From Eremomyces bilateralis CBS 781.70 (lineage: Eukaryota > Ascomycota > Dothideomycetes > Eremomycetales > Eremomycetaceae), in NCBI RefSeq assembly GCF_010015585.1, contig NW_022985068.1, positions 898,123-962,122 on the forward strand: DNA of 64,000 nt, read 5' to 3'. Positions 1-10,791 of the stretch are shown piece by piece. A program made the translations under genes and the position numbers. The notes under the pieces were generated by a model, which ran no database searches, had not been told where the DNA came from, and saw only the letters and a list, made by a program, of their open reading frames with translations. Every line of letters starts with the position of its first letter. The stretch's first letter is position 1.

Positions 1-455
<455 letters not shown>

Positions 456-1117
456 AACATTCAACGATGCAAAAGGAGATGGTAGCTTGGTCCTGTAATG
501 GTTCGATTCATAGAATACTGAGTTACCACCGAGGAACCGTACGGGCCCCTTGTTTTGGGGGCATCAACGTGGGTGTTCCCCAGGTTTGGGGCGTCGGTCC
601 TTTCGTTTGTCCCATACACGTTTTCGACTTTCTTCCGCTGCGAGCGCGTCCGTTTGCACCGGGGTAACGTTCATTTGACGGGAAAAGGGGGGATGAGTGG
701 ACATAGAGAAAAGAAAAAAGCGAAATAATAGTTGCGGTTTTGGCCGGTTTTGGCCCTGCCTTCAGAATAGATTTTTCGGCGGCTCTGGAACGCCGCCAAT
801 ACACTACCGTAGCTAGATGCTTCAAGAATGGATTGTTTTTTGTTTCTGATCGGTGGCGGGTTTACATGGCATGAAGGCTTTGGAGACGTTGAACCTGTGC
901 AATGCGAATTGAGGTCTCAGAACTTAAATATGTGACATAATGCTACACGTACATCTGCCGGAAAGGCCATTTCCGCATATCCTGCCAACCCGTTTCGTAG
1001 CCGAGCAAATACCAATCCCATTACCGGGCCTTTCGCATCAGGGAGCCAGCCGTACAATACCACCCCCTCCATAGCACGCCAAACGCCTCGAGAAGATGAC
1101 CCTCATCCAGCCAGCGG
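456..1117. other. intergenic, convergent 3' ends
   Basis: This stretch lies between the stop of the UDP-galactopyranose mutase (plus strand) and the stop of the histone chaperone gene (minus strand). It should hold the two 3' UTRs and terminators. I see no coding potential beyond short overlapping ORFs, and no RNA gene. Confidence 0.6.
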
Positions 1118-2552
1118 TCACTCCGGGGCATCTTCCACCTTCGCCTTCTTCGACCCCTCGCTCGCTTCATCCTCCTCCAGTTTCCTCTTCCCTTTGCCAT
1201 TGGTCTCCGGGACCGGCGCCTTCTCCTTCTTCCTCGTCCTGATCAACCCCGAAATGTCCGTGGCGTTCTTCGTCGCCTCCGCGATCGTGGCCTGTTGCTG
1301 GAACGCGTCCGCGCCGGTGAGCGTGCCGAGCAGGCCCTGGAGCGCCTCGGTTTGCGCGTCTGCGATGGTCATTTCCGGGGGCTGGAATGGGGCGTTGAGA
1401 TCTTGTAACTGCGGGGTGTTAGCATGTCAGTGTAGATATATATGTATGGGAGGAGAAACCTACCCGTTGCTCCATATCGCCCACCATCTCCTTGACGTCC
1501 GCAATTGTCTTCAACTTCGCCGTCCGCCCCTCGCCATCCTCCATGGCTTTCACCGCCGCCTCCTCCTTCGCGACCCGCAGATGGCAGCTCGCGATCGCCT
1601 TCTCCATCTCCCCCGCCGCCTGCTTCCGCATCGTCTCATCCACCTTCGCCTCCGCCATCGACTCGGCGCTGCGGTTGCCCTGCTCGGCTTCCTCCTGCGC
1701 TTGCCGCACCGAGCTGACGGAGGCGAACTCCAACGCGAGGGAATACTTGAAGTGCGCTTCGGCGAGGATCTCGGACTCCGCGGGGTAGAGCTGGAGCTTG
1801 AGGTCGAGCGCTTGGGCGCTGTCCGCGACGGCGTCGGCGAAGCGTTCGTTTTCAAGGGAGATCTCGGCTTGGTAGTCGCGGGTGTCGGCGAGGAGCTCTT
1901 TGGTGTCATGGATCGATTTGTCCTTATCTTGGCCTCCTGTCGTTGCATCCTCGGACGAAAGCTCGGTAAGTCGTCGCTCCAGCAGTACGCGCGCCAGATC
2001 TAAGATCTCGTACGCGTTCGCCAAATCGTCCTCCTCTTCCTGCGCCGCTTGGTCTTGGCCCTCCTCGTCTTCCTCGTCATCCGACGTGTCCCAGTTCTCA
2101 TCGCCCGTGATCTCGAAGAACGGTTTATTCGCCGCGGTCTCCTCCCCTCCCTTCACCGGTAAGGCGCTCGAGGAACTACTGCCCTCTCCGGCGTTGTTCG
2201 ACTCCCGGTTCTGCTTGGCGCCCTTCTTCTTCGCCGGCTTGTCGGCCGCCACCTTTCCACCTAGCACGTCGTTCTTCTCCACCGCGACTTTGTAGAGGCA
2301 TCGCCCGTACCGGAACAGCAGGTCGGCATTGCTCGGGTTCATCTCGCCGTGGAGCGCGGCCTGCATCTCGGTCGCATCGCTGTAGATGTCGGCTGCAGCG
2401 GGGTAGTTCTTGAGGGTGTAATAGAGGTTGGCAGAAGTGATCAGCTCGCTCAGCTTTTCGGCGCTGGGAGGGAGTTCATCTGTATTCTCGCCGTTTGCTT
2501 CTCCGACCAGGTCGGCCGGCGGAGGAGCGGCGGCTTCTTCTGGCTTGATCAT
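1118..2552 (-). CDS. NASP/Sim3/Hif1-family histone chaperone (SHNi-TPR)
   Basis: Two exons: 2552-1464 and 1408-1118, joined across a 55-nt intron (GTAGGT...CGCAG), giving 459 residues. The family consists of nuclear chaperones for histone H3-H4 (human NASP, S. pombe Sim3, S. cerevisiae Hif1). Residues ~30-95 form a first TPR pair. A long acidic tract (DTSDDEEDEEGQD region, ~150-175) interrupts the next TPR, the hallmark of the interrupted SHNi-TPR fold. Further helices follow, including HFKYSLALEF. Exon 2 begins LQDLNAPF, matching the conserved 'DL..P' segment after the TPRs, which supports the junction. The C-terminus has a basic, probably nuclear-localising stretch (GKGKRKLEEDE...SKKAKVED). 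The gene is divergent from dpb2 and shares a 366-bp promoter with it, which fits an S-phase role. Family call is strong; which yeast orthologue it matches functionally is inference. Confidence 0.87.
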
Positions 2553-2918
2553 TATTGCAGCAACAAGGATATAGGGTGTTTATCGATGAAGACTAATCAA
2601 TGGCCCGTGGAATAGGAAGTGAATGAAAGTGAATTGTGGTAGGTGAAGAATTGTCCTATGCGTGGCGGGACTCCGAAGATATATGTCCCTTATATGTCCC
2701 TCTTCCTCTGTTATGTTTCCTCACTCTTCTTCACTCTCTTTAGTCTAATAGTCTTTGATGTTCCTGAGCACGGACCATCATAACGCGGTTGCCTCAATCG
2801 CGTCGCGTCTTCCCGCGTTGAGATTTGATACAACTTTATATTCGGACAATGCAAACTTCCTTCACCCCACCGACCTCCTTTGACTTATACATATTTACTC
2901 GTGTATATACTCGCAGAT
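2553..2918. promoter_or_regulatory. divergent promoter of NASP-like chaperone and dpb2 with CGCG boxes
   Basis: This 366-bp spacer separates two divergent start codons (2552 minus, 2919 plus). It contains AACGCG at 2782-2787, TCGCGTCGCGT at 2798-2808 and TTCCCGCG at 2810-2817, all within 36 bp. These resemble MCB (ACGCGT) and E2F-type (TTTCCCGC) sites used by G1/S regulators, although no perfect ACGCGT is present. The regulatory reading is inference; the boxes are seen directly. Confidence 0.5.
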
Positions 2919-5477
2919 ATGGAAGTCCCCTTGAATATTTCAGATACGCCCCGTATGCCCTCTAAAAACCCCATTCCTTCCTCTTCGCCAGGCTTTAGCA
3001 CCCCGCTCCCGCCTTTAAACGCCCTCCCCTCAAAGCCCGCCGGTCCTCCAAACGCTGCCCACCGAACACTTCCTCATGCCATTGCCGCTACCCGTACCTT
3101 ACCGGCAGGCCCCAAACCGAGCGTCCTTCCCATTCAACTGCCGCCGTCGACCCTGCGACCACTCGCGTTCCGCACCTTTACCAAAAAGCACAACCTGACC
3201 CTCACGTCCGCAGCCCTGGGTCAGCTTGCTGCGTTCATTGGGAAGCATTGTGGGACCGGATGGAGAGAGGAAGGTCTCGCAGAAGGTGTGTTGGAGGAAG
3301 TAGCTAAGGGGTGGAAAAAGGGCGGCGGGAGCGTGATTGTTGGTGGAGATGATAAAGGGATCCAGCTACTCGATTCTATTCTCAAGAGCGTGGAAGGAGT
3401 AATGAGCGGTGGCAAGGTGGTTCGCGAGTTAAGCAGAGTTGGAAGTTTCAGTTTTGCTACTGGCGATGCCGCAACAGCTGGCGAAGTCCCACGGACACTG
3501 GGAGAACGTCAACCAAGCTTCGGCCTGAGCGGATTGAAAGTCCAAGAGTCCAATGAAGATGAAGATGACCATCTCATGGATCCGAGAGAATGGTTACAGG
3601 TATTGAGTGCCTTTGAGCAGCCGAGAATGATCTACAATGTCTCGAGCAAGAACTTCGACCTGTAAGTGGCGGCTGGCTGTCGGACGATGATCAAGGGGCT
3701 GACTATAGAAAGATCACCGACGAAACCGACGCTCTTCCCTCCCCCAAGCCACCGGACATCCCTCTTTAGATCAAGATACCACCTCGTTCACCAACGAATC
3801 CTCAGGAACGAGTCCTTTCAGCCCCCATCTCTTACAGCACACAATTCCTCGCCCTCGTACAACAACAAGATCACACCCATCGCCAATCTACTAGGCCGGA
3901 CCGGCTCAACACATTTGCTTTTCGGTCTTCTTACTACCACTGCCACGGGCGTCCTCGCACTGGCCGACACGACTGGTACCATTGTCCTGGACGTGACACA
4001 TGCTCAATCATTGCCCAAAGACGCCGTTTGGTATACACCCGGCATGCTCGTCCTTGTCGACGGCCAATATCGAGAGGATTTCGGCACTGCAAGCGCAGGA
4101 GGAGACATACTCGGCGACTCTGGTGGTGTCGGAGGGACCATCAATGGCACATTCGCTGCCTCGGTGCTTGGTCACCCCCCATGCGAGCGTCGAAGCGAAA
4201 CTCTCGGCATCCAGGACCCCTCCAACGCGAACGTATCCGGGCCCGGTTTTGGATGGACCGATTTTCTCGGCGTTGGGTCTGAGCGTGCCACCGGTACGCG
4301 TATGCGGCGAATTCAGGCACGAGTTCTCGCGGCGATGCGGCAGCAGCAATCCCTTGACGGTTCTCCAGACGCCATGGACGTGGACGAGGATGCCGACGCG
4401 GATGAATCGCAGCGAACCATCCCGCGAACGCTCCTCTCTCGCCGTGCTTCACCCACCGTGGCCGTTGCATCCGGCCTGAATTTATCTTCCCCGCACACTC
4501 TCCCCGCCCTCCGCACTCTATTCTCGACCTACGACGCGGTCCCGCCGACCGAGATTCCTCTCGCCATCGTCCTCTGCGGTCCGTTCGTTTCCGGCGCGGC
4601 CCTCTCGGGCGCTGTTGGATCCGGGAGCATCGAGTACAAAGAAGGGTTCGATCAGCTTGCCGGGCTTTTGTCCGACTTTCCGGGCGTGCTTGCGCGGACA
4701 TCGCTGGTTTTTGTCCCCGGCGATGGAGACGCGTGGACCAGCGCGTTCGGCGGCGGCACGTCGGTCCCGGTGCCGCGAAAAGGCGTCCCGGACCTGTTCA
4801 CACGACGCGTCAAGCGGGCGGTCGCGGATGCGAATAGGGAGATCTGGGGGGCGACCGTGGGCGAGGCGTCGAATAAAGGAAAGGGGGCGGCAAGGAGTAA
4901 ACATGGGGACGTCTCGTGGACCAGCAATCCTTCCCGATTGGCGTGGTTCGGCTGTGTTGGCGAGATGGTTGTGTTCCGTGACGATGTCCTTGGCCGACTA
5001 AGGCGACTCGGGATTCGACTTGGAGGAGACGAAGCCCCAGACGAAGAGCAAAACGAAGACGAACTTGAATCTGGTAGCGTCGCTGGCGAGGGCCCGGCAT
5101 CGCAGCAATCCAACAGCATGGAGGAGTCGCAAACTGTACAGTCTACGAGTGCGGACGATGCTGCTCCAAACATAGACCCGGACGTGGAGACGGCAAGGAG
5201 ACTAACGAAGACCTTATTGGACCAGGGCAACTTAGCACCCTTCCCTCTCGAACATCGTCCAGTGCACTGGGACTACGGTCAAGCCCTGAGTCTATACCCT
5301 CTCCCATCCGCGGTCGTTCTTGCGGACTCCGAAGCCCCGGCATTCTCCCTCAACTACATGTCCTGCTGCGTGATGAACCCCGGCGACATCGTCGAGGGGC
5401 AGGGAAGCGTAAGGCGTGCCAAGTGGGTCGAGTACGACATTAGCCAGAATCGAGGGGCCGTAAGAATCGAGGGATGA
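2919..5477 (+). CDS. dpb2: DNA polymerase epsilon subunit B (Dpb2)
   Basis: Essential second subunit of the leading-strand replicase, with an inactive calcineurin-like phosphoesterase fold that links the polymerase to the CMG helicase. Two exons, 2919-3661 and 3713-5477, give 835 residues. The ATG at 2919 (MEVPLNIS) is the first in frame. Conserved Dpb2 segments include MIYNVSSKNFD before the intron, then PTLFPPPSHRTSLFRSRY, LVDGQYREDF, IPLAIVLCGPFVSGAA, FVPGDGDAW, SNPSRLAWFGCVGEMVVF and, near the end, LNYMSCCVMNPGDIV. The intron has donor GTAAGT. The first AG (3707-3708) lies only 6 nt after the likely branch adenine in GCTGAC and would put the next exon out of frame. The AAG ending at 3712 restores the conserved frame, so I use 3662-3712 as the intron. 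The stop is 24 bp from the stop of the convergent PQ-loop gene. Confidence 0.92.
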
Positions 5478-5501
5478 GCAGCCAGCCTCTGCGCAACTCG
5501 C

Positions 5502-6544
5502 TCATGCTTCCGCGTCTGTCGGTTGAGTGTGCGTTCCTCGCATGCGGGAGACGCCGGTATCGCTCGATGCGGTGCGGAAGACCGAAGTGGAAGACGGCAA
5601 ATCGTGTAGAGCCACCGAATTGTTAGCTTCTTGCGCATCATCTGACGGATTCCCGTCGACAGCGCCTATGCCCTCACGCTCTGCGGTCTTGCTCTCCTTC
5701 CCATACTTCTTCTTCAGCCACGGACGCAGGTTCAAATACCCCCCCGCAGCAAACACGCCCAGCCAGAGAATCAACTCCGAACCATAGATGACCAACCCCA
5801 GGACATCCACGCTCGTCTGGAACAAGACGGAGATAAGGGAGAACAGATCGCCAGCCGCGTCGAGCGCAACGAACAGAAATGAAATCCCACGCACGGTCTT
5901 GTGTTTGACGATGTCCACATAATGTCGGAGGACCCCCGCGGCTAGGAGCACGGCGGAGAGCACCGCCATGAGGGTCATCGGCCACTGGATGTGTCGGTCT
6001 CTTGCGATACGCAGTGCCACGATCAACGCGACTTGCAGCCCTGCCATTAGGACCGCGATGGGAACGACGACATAGAGAGTTTTAACGATCGACCAGTGCT
6101 ACGGACGAGGCTTAGAGCATGGAGAGAGGTGGGACTTGGAGGGCATCGCTACCTTGTTGTAATAGTAGCATTGGATCCAAGTGATGAGACTCAGGCACGT
6201 CAATAGCTGCGGTTGGATTCGCAGGGCGATGTTGAATTCCTCCACAATGTTATATACCCCCAGCGGCACACCTGCCCATGCCCAAAGCATCATCATGGAC
6301 GGCTGCAATCCAATCGCATGATGCCGTCGGTAATTGATGATTATCTGAGGGATCAACTAGCGCTGTGGTTAACAAACTGGTGAGGGGGGTGGGCAATGGA
6401 AATACATACCTGGATCGACCAACATACCTACACGTCCATGGAACAAACAAGTGAGCCACTATTAATACAGCCGGTTCATTCGGTGCTTCAAGTACATACA
6501 GCTCCCATTGTCCCCAGCACATTTGCGGCGGTTGGGATGTCCAT
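5502..6544 (-). CDS. PQ-loop repeat membrane protein with an 18-nt microexon
   Basis: Four exons: 6544-6500, 6427-6410, 6356-6153 and 6098-5502, encoding 287 residues. Exon 1 gives MDIPTAANVLGTMGA. Exon 2 is only six codons (VCWSIQ). Exon 3 opens LIPQIIINYRRH, so the PQ motif of the first loop is assembled across three exons. The protein has about seven hydrophobic segments and a Ser/Thr-rich hydrophilic tail after LNLRPWLKKKYGKE, the layout of PQ-loop (cystinosin/SWEET-like fold) proteins, which often act as vacuolar or lysosomal transporters. The second repeat appears in the HWSIVKTLYVVV to KTVRGISFLFVALD region. All introns have GTATGT or GTAGCG donors and TAG acceptors. No substrate can be assigned. 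The gene converges on dpb2. Confidence 0.85.
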
Positions 6545-7220
6545 GTCGCCAATGCGGATATTTGTAATTATTGGAGGTGGACTAGGTATATGCCGCTTCC
6601 CCGTCTAAATCAACTTTGATATATTTAGCCCACCCCAGTACCATCTTACGGTGCTGTTGAACCTTAGTAGAGTAGTGATTGGATCTCGCCCTCGGCTGCT
6701 CTTGATATCTTGAGCTGTCCATGATTCTGTTGATGCCTTGTTGCCGTGTTGCCTGATCATCGGACCAGGACATCTCTGCTCACTCTCTGTCAGTCTCAGG
6801 CTGTCAGTGGTACGGACCAATGCACTGATATATATTACTATTTCCAATTAACAGCTGTATCAACCATCAATCGTTTCAATTTTCAGTAGTGATGGTCTTG
6901 CATCCACTACATTTTCCATCCATTTTCCATCATTTGACTCTGTCAAGTACTGGTGAAGGTGGTTTCACGCTGACACACATCTTCACAAACACGACCGGCA
7001 GAACCTCGGACGGACTCGTGAACGAGAGACCCCTGCTGGCGCTGCTGCCCTCGAATTTTGGAACGTCACCCAGAACCTCTTAGACCCCTTCCCAATTTTT
7101 CAGTAAATTTGGATCTGTCCACATCTTTCCCTGAAGCATCACTTCCCGATTCCCCGCAATCCCCCTCGACCGTCCTCTTGCCACTCTTTGGGAGTGTTTC
7201 GGGAGGCTGACTATCCCACA
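6545..7220. promoter_or_regulatory. divergent promoter region between PQ-loop gene and bfr1
   Basis: A spacer of 676 bp between two divergent start codons. It is pyrimidine-rich on the plus strand close to the bfr1 start, as is common for highly expressed fungal genes. I recognise no specific operator and no coding potential. Confidence 0.5.
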
Positions 7221-8886
7221 ATGGCCGACGTTGCGACCGCGAAGCCCAACGGGGCCGGCGATGCATCTGCCACCAAGTCCAAGCCCTCGGTGACGAGGGT
7301 TGAGAAGCCCGACGACGATCAGTATAAGAAGGATTTGGAGAAGGCCGAGAAGGAGCATGCGGCCTCGCAAGAGAAATTGGTGGGTTACGTCCAGCTTTGA
7401 CGATGGTCATCCGTTGGACTCAGTGGCAGTCGCTAATGTTCAAATCAGACCAAGATCAAGGACAAGATCAAGCTCGCTCAACCGCAGAACAAGGACACGC
7501 CGCAGGCCAAGCGACAAGAGGAGCTCCGAACTGAACTGTCGGCGATCCGACAGAAGCAGCAAGGTGCTAAGTCCTCCCGATCCGCGACCTTCGACAAGAT
7601 GAAGAGCCTCGAGGAGCGGATCAAGTCCAAGCAGACCGAGCTGAAAACCGCCCGTGGTCGTGTCCCGTACAAATCCGTTCAGGATATCGACAATGAGATC
7701 GCACGCCTGCAAGGGGAGGTCGATAGCGGGAAGATGAAAATCGTCGATGAAAAGAAGGCGCTCAGCGAGGCGTCCCAGCTGAACCGAGTGAGGAAGGGCT
7801 TCGGTGCACTGGAGCAGCAACAGAAGGACATCGACAAGCTCAAGGCCGACGTCAGTGAGCTTCGCAAGACGCTCGATGACCCCGAGTCCAAAGCGCTCTC
7901 CGAACGATACACCGAGATCCAGAAGGAGCTCGATGGCATGCGGGCCGAGCAAGATGGCGCGTACAAGAACCTGAATGCCCTCCGCGATGAGCGCACCAAG
8001 CTGCAAGGGGAACAGAACGAGAAGTACCAAGCCATCCGCGCGCTCAAGGATCAATTCTTCGGTCAGCGACGAGCATATCGCGAGTACCAGGATGAGGTCT
8101 ACAAGCAGCGCCGCGAGCGGGAAAAGGCTGAGAAAGACTCGTACGAGAAGGAGAAGCGAAGAAAAATCGCCGCCCAACGACTCGAGGAAGCGAGTGGTCC
8201 AGCCTACCAGGACCTCATCCAATCCGCTGAAGGCCTGGTGCGATACTTCGATCCCAGTGCGGTGGAAGAAAAGGCCGCGGAGACAGTTGGGAAGTTCGCT
8301 GCCTCCACCCAACGCACCGTGACCGACGATGCCTTCAAGGGTATGAAGGTGGTCAAGAAAGATGACCAGGAGGATTACTTCGTTGGAAGCAGCGGAAAGA
8401 AAGGCAAGAAGGGCGGCAAGAAGGCCCCTGCCAAGGAAACCTTCAACCTGGACATTGGCGTGATTGAGCAGTTGTCAAAGATTGGCGTCGAAACTCCCAT
8501 GAACCAGGCTGGCGTTGCTGCCGTTGTCGAGAAGCTGAAGGAGAAGATCGCCTTCTGGAACAAAGATCAGGACCGGAAAACGAAGGAGGTCAGTGATGTG
8601 CAACTGTGAATGCGAGTAAACCCCAGTGCTAACGATGGATTAGAACATCACCAAGGCGCAAAAGGAGATCGACAACCTGGAATCGGAAGCCAAGGTCGCA
8701 GCCCAACAGGGCTCCAAGGACACCCACAAGAAGCCCGCACAACACAATGCCGGTGTGAACGGCAAAGTCGATGCGGACGCTGAGCTGGCGCAGGAGAAAG
8801 ATGCCGCCGCTGACGTTACCACGGAGCTCGAAAAGACCAAACTGAAGGATGCCGAGGGCGAGGCGGCTGCGGGTAGTGAAGCCTAA
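7221..8886 (+). CDS. bfr1: Bfr1-like nuclear segregation / mRNP-associated coiled-coil protein
   Basis: Three exons, 7221-7379, 7449-8588 and 8644-8886, encode 513 residues. The introns are GTGGGT...ATCAG and GTCAGT...ATTAG. Exon 2 starts TKIKDKIKLAQ and the body is almost continuous charged coiled coil (KQQKDIDKLKADVSELRK; ELDGMRAEQDGAYKNL), followed by a Lys/Gly-rich patch (KKGKKGGKKAPAKETF) and a conserved NLDIGVIEQLSKIGVETP segment. This matches Bfr1, a cytoplasmic and ER-associated protein of polysomal mRNPs that suppresses brefeldin A sensitivity in yeast and affects ploidy. ATG 7221 (MADVATAKPNG) follows an untranslated CT-rich leader; an in-frame TTG at 7188 is not used as a start here. 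The length is close to the yeast protein (about 470 residues). Confidence 0.87.
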
Positions 8887-9624
8887 AGCCCTTCCGGAGG
8901 GACCCTTTGGAGAGGATTGTTCGTCCCCTATCCTCTCGTCTCACCACCCTAAGCTGGTTTCTATCCTCTTGTGTTGTCTTCCACAAGGAAAAGTCACTGC
9001 ACTTCTTTATTTGTCAGAGGGGCGGGATCGGGCTCTTCCAAAGCTATTTATCTGCTTATTCTCTCATGCGTGGGCCAAGTCGATTGGGTGAACTCGGTTG
9101 ATATGGGCCGAGATGGACCTTTATGTCCAGCGAAGGATCCACGCATATATATATTCTCTGCAGCTTGAAATATCCAATTCTGCTGTCGTGTTCGCAAGTC
9201 TCCTGCTGGTTCCGTTCCGTGTTGTCACTGTGTGCCGAATTTTAACCCCGTTCAAATATCAGTGTTCGGTAAAGAGTTACACAGCACCTTTGGACTGCCC
9301 TCCATGCCCGGCCGTGTTTGCCATGCTTGTGTGACCAGGCTGTAGGCAAACACGTCGTTTGTTCAGCCAGTTTCTTCTACAACAAGAGATTTGCGTAGAC
9401 CACAAGTTTTACTCTCCGGTAGGACTACTCTTTCTAATGCGGAGGCTTTGTCGGCATAACATGCCTCCTTGAGAGGAGATCATTCGGGAGTCAAAGCGGA
9501 AGCAACTCTGCTCAATCTTTCCTTTACCCGTGTCCCTCTCCAAATTCCTCACTCCAGCTGTCGATTTCCAAATACCAACCCTCCCCTTACCTAATTTCGT
9601 CTCCCAGTTGCCCATTTCATTTCC
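8887..9624. other. intergenic
   Basis: A 738-bp tandem spacer that should contain the bfr1 3' UTR and the promoter of the next gene. Short overlapping ORFs here (for example 9098-9334) have no recognisable features. I see no RNA gene. Confidence 0.55.
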
Positions 9625-10590
9625 ATGTCGCGTGATCGAGAGGGGTTTTGGGGCTTCAGTCGTCGCAATGGCGGCAGATTCGACGAGCATGGCTGGCTGG
9701 AATCAGAAGAGATGGACGATCAGATCATCGACCTCACGGAAGAAGACGGCTTGCCATACTTTGACGATGAGAGCATGGCCGACGACTTCGATGAGCCGGA
9801 GATAGTCCATCCTTCATTCTCGGAATATGAGCATGCAGACAAGGAGTTTGGTAACTGGCACGCTGATGGATGTCCGCAATCCGGCTTCCGTGGAGGGGGT
9901 TCTACAAGAAGCCACAGATACCGAGAGCGAGAGAACTTCGGGCGATCTTTCGGTTTCCAGTACGAACGACCCGAAGACTGGCCTGCTCCCCGCGCGCTGA
10001 ACCCGAGCATCGTTTTCGAGCTCCTCGAACAGGTGCGCGACCTCCGCATGCGACAGAACGACCGTCCCGATCCCATCCCCCGCCGAACAACGACCATCTC
10101 CGTCGAAGAAATGCCCGACGACACGGAGCCGGGGACAAGCCCGCCCGGCCACCGACCGCCGGAGATCGAAGAGAACCACGACCGCCCGCCATCCTACGAC
10201 GCCCACGGTCCAAACAAAATCACCACGCTGCCCAACTCGCCGATGCGGAGTGACTCGACCATCCGACCCAGCTGCCCCAGCAACCGGTCACTCAGCCCCG
10301 CCCCACCTTGCGCCAGCCGACGCGACAGGCATCGATACCCGGACGAACGACACCGCTACCGGTCTCGATCGCCGCACGGACGACGGAGGGTGAAGCGGGA
10401 GGTGGTCGAGGAGGAGTTGCGGCGGATCAAAGAGGATGTGGTGCAGCTCAGGGTGCAGGCGACGTCGCTAGGGGGGGAGGTGAGGTGTCTGAGGAAGGAG
10501 TTGACGGAGACTGGGAAGGCGGTGGAAGAGACGAGAAGGTTGTTGAGGAAGGGTCAGGGGAGTTCGTGGGGGCCGGGGTGTTTTAGTTGA
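9625..10590 (+). CDS. hypothetical protein with SUMO-interacting motif, PPxY motif and C-terminal coiled coil
   Basis: A single-exon gene of 321 codons; I do not recognise the family. Residues 34-40 read IIDLTEE within DDQIIDLTEEDG, a textbook SUMO-interacting motif (hydrophobic core followed by acidic residues). Further on the chain is rich in Pro, Arg and Ser and contains RPPSYDAHG, a PPxY motif of the kind bound by WW domains. It then carries an Arg/Ser stretch (RYRSRSPHGRRRVKRE) that could act as a nuclear signal. The last ~65 residues (KREVVEEELRRIKEDVVQLR onward) predict a coiled coil. The combination suggests a nuclear scaffold or ubiquitin/SUMO-pathway substrate, which is inference only. 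It converges on the flavin monooxygenase with 201 bp between stops. Confidence 0.7.
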   Translation: MSRDREGFWGFSRRNGGRFDEHGWLESEEMDDQIIDLTEEDGLPYFDDESMADDFDEPEIVHPSFSEYEHADKEFGNWHADGCPQSGFRGGGSTRSHRYRERENFGRSFGFQYERPEDWPAPRALNPSIVFELLEQVRDLRMRQNDRPDPIPRRTTTISVEEMPDDTEPGTSPPGHRPPEIEENHDRPPSYDAHGPNKITTLPNSPMRSDSTIRPSCPSNRSLSPAPPCASRRDRHRYPDERHRYRSRSPHGRRRVKREVVEEELRRIKEDVVQLRVQATSLGGEVRCLRKELTETGKAVEETRRLLRKGQGSSWGPGCFS

Positions 10591-10791
10591 GGCAGGGAGT
10601 CCACTGAACGACTGTGCTGGAAGTCACTGGAAGATCATCTCTCCATTGTCTTGCCGATGGTCTGGGGGATCAGAACTTGAAGACTTCGAGAAACTGCTGT
10701 CAAGGTGAATGAGCAAATCGTACCCATGCATGCTATTACCATGATCATAGGATACACTAAGTATATCCAAAACTGCCGTTGCAAACTCCGC

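Noticed and set aside
1194-2003. 269-codon plus-strand ORF
   Set aside because: Antisense to the histone chaperone gene, which has clear TPR and acidic-domain features.
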